From positions 164,692 through 228,691 of the forward strand of contig NZ_JAABOS010000008.1 in NCBI RefSeq assembly GCF_010078235.1: 64,000 nucleotides of DNA, in the 5' to 3' direction. The notes under the pieces were generated by a model. It saw only the letters and a program-made list of their open reading frames with translations, did not search any database and was not told the origin of the DNA. Within the stretch, counting starts at the first letter, position 1; each line of letters starts with the position of its first letter. Below are positions 63,765-64,000 of the stretch, one piece after another. The position numbers and the translations under genes are program-made. The DNA comes from Cognatundibacterium crateris. GTDB lineage: Bacteria; Pseudomonadota; Gammaproteobacteria; Burkholderiales; Burkholderiaceae_D.

Positions 63765-63785
63765 GCCTTACTTCAGCCTTACTTC
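63756..63785. repeat. Three-copy 11-bp repeat at the exbD stop
   Basis: CTTACTTC occurs at 63756, 63767 and 63778, with an 11-bp period. The last copy holds the stop codon of the truncated exbD gene on the minus strand, so the others duplicate a stop-bearing tail. Confidence 0.75.
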
Positions 63786-64000
63786 ATAAACTGCTCATTC
63801 CCAACCATACCGATCTTGGTCACGCCCAGACGTTGGGCTGAGGCCATCACCGCTGCCACCGATTTGTACGGGACCACTGCGTTTGGACGCAGATGCACTT
63901 CCGGCTGGTCGGCCTGTGTCGCGACTTCGGTCAGCTTGGCTTCGAGTTCGTTACGGTTGGCTAATGCTACTCCATTCCACAACACGGTGCCGTCAAAGTC
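63779..64000 (-). CDS. ExbD/TolR-type protein, C-terminal part (5' end beyond window)
   Basis: 74 residues, running off the right edge. The periplasmic-domain pattern VHLRPNAVVPYKSVAAVMASAQRLGVTKIGMVGN matches the ExbD C-terminus. The membrane helix with the key Asp is outside the window. It is a second ExbD besides 36153-36605 and may energise a TonB-dependent chitooligosaccharide receptor next to the nag genes; this is an inference. Confidence 0.85.
   Translation of the reverse strand, partial: DFDGTVLWNGVALANRNELEAKLTEVATQADQPEVHLRPNAVVPYKSVAAVMASAQRLGVTKIGMVGNEQFMK

Overview
The window is chromosomal DNA of a betaproteobacterium. The best fit is Burkholderiales, family Oxalobacteraceae, of the Undibacterium/Herminiimonas kind. 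This is an inference from gene families (phasin, YhdP, GlnE, FkpB-IspH, rpmB-rpmG, a bcs operon with bcsD and bcsP), from moderate GC with AT-rich intergenic stretches, and from the mix of housekeeping genes. No rRNA or tRNA gene, insertion sequence, phage gene or CRISPR array was found.

Layout. 1-5.1 kb: upstream half of a cellulose synthase operon on the minus strand (bcsA cut by the left edge, bcsQ, bcsP, bcsD), preceded by a second bcsQ-like ParA ATPase. 5.2-11.7 kb: tldD, a nitrilase-family amidase and the very large yhdP. 11.9-17.1 kb: glnE, a PBP7-type endopeptidase, a nitroreductase and a thioesterase. 17.3-23.5 kb: phasin, the livHMGF branched-chain amino acid ABC operon with a possible attenuator leader, then ispH and fkpB. 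23.6-29.8 kb: radC, rpmB-rpmG, a fatty acid desaturase, an MscS channel, rsmB and purN. 29.9-32.9 kb: a secreted guanyl-specific RNase with its barstar inhibitor, a patatin and an HSD10-like dehydrogenase. 33.1-37.2 kb: adk, kdsB, a Trm112-like protein, lpxK, exbD and exbB. 37.2-38.5 kb: about 1.3 kb without genes holding a striking repeat array. 38.5-49.4 kb: xseA, sodB, an EamA exporter, a GntR/ABC-2 operon, an S9 peptidase and an HDOD protein. 49.4-63.3 kb: a GlcNAc/chitooligosaccharide utilisation region. 63.8-64 kb: the end of another exbD.

The most unusual element is the gene-free array between exbB and xseA (about 37455-38365). It has six modules. Each has three DnaA-box-like 9-mers, one IHF-consensus-like site and one terminal 15-bp element, at almost fixed distances, while the spacers between modules are unrelated. 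This looks like a DnaA-binding control locus, comparable in its parts to Escherichia coli datA (DnaA boxes plus IHF), or less likely a replication origin.

The GlcNAc region reads as one pathway. A carbohydrate ABC importer (binding protein, two permeases, ATPase) brings in chitooligosaccharides or GlcNAc, a GH3 enzyme without a signal peptide releases GlcNAc in the cytoplasm, a BadF-type kinase phosphorylates it, NagA deacetylates it and a SIS-domain NagB-II deaminates it to fructose 6-phosphate. A GntR regulator lies inside the operon. Two NagX-like membrane proteins and an AmpG-like MFS transporter flank it. A shared near-palindromic site lies before the kinase gene and before the AmpG-like gene and may be the operator.
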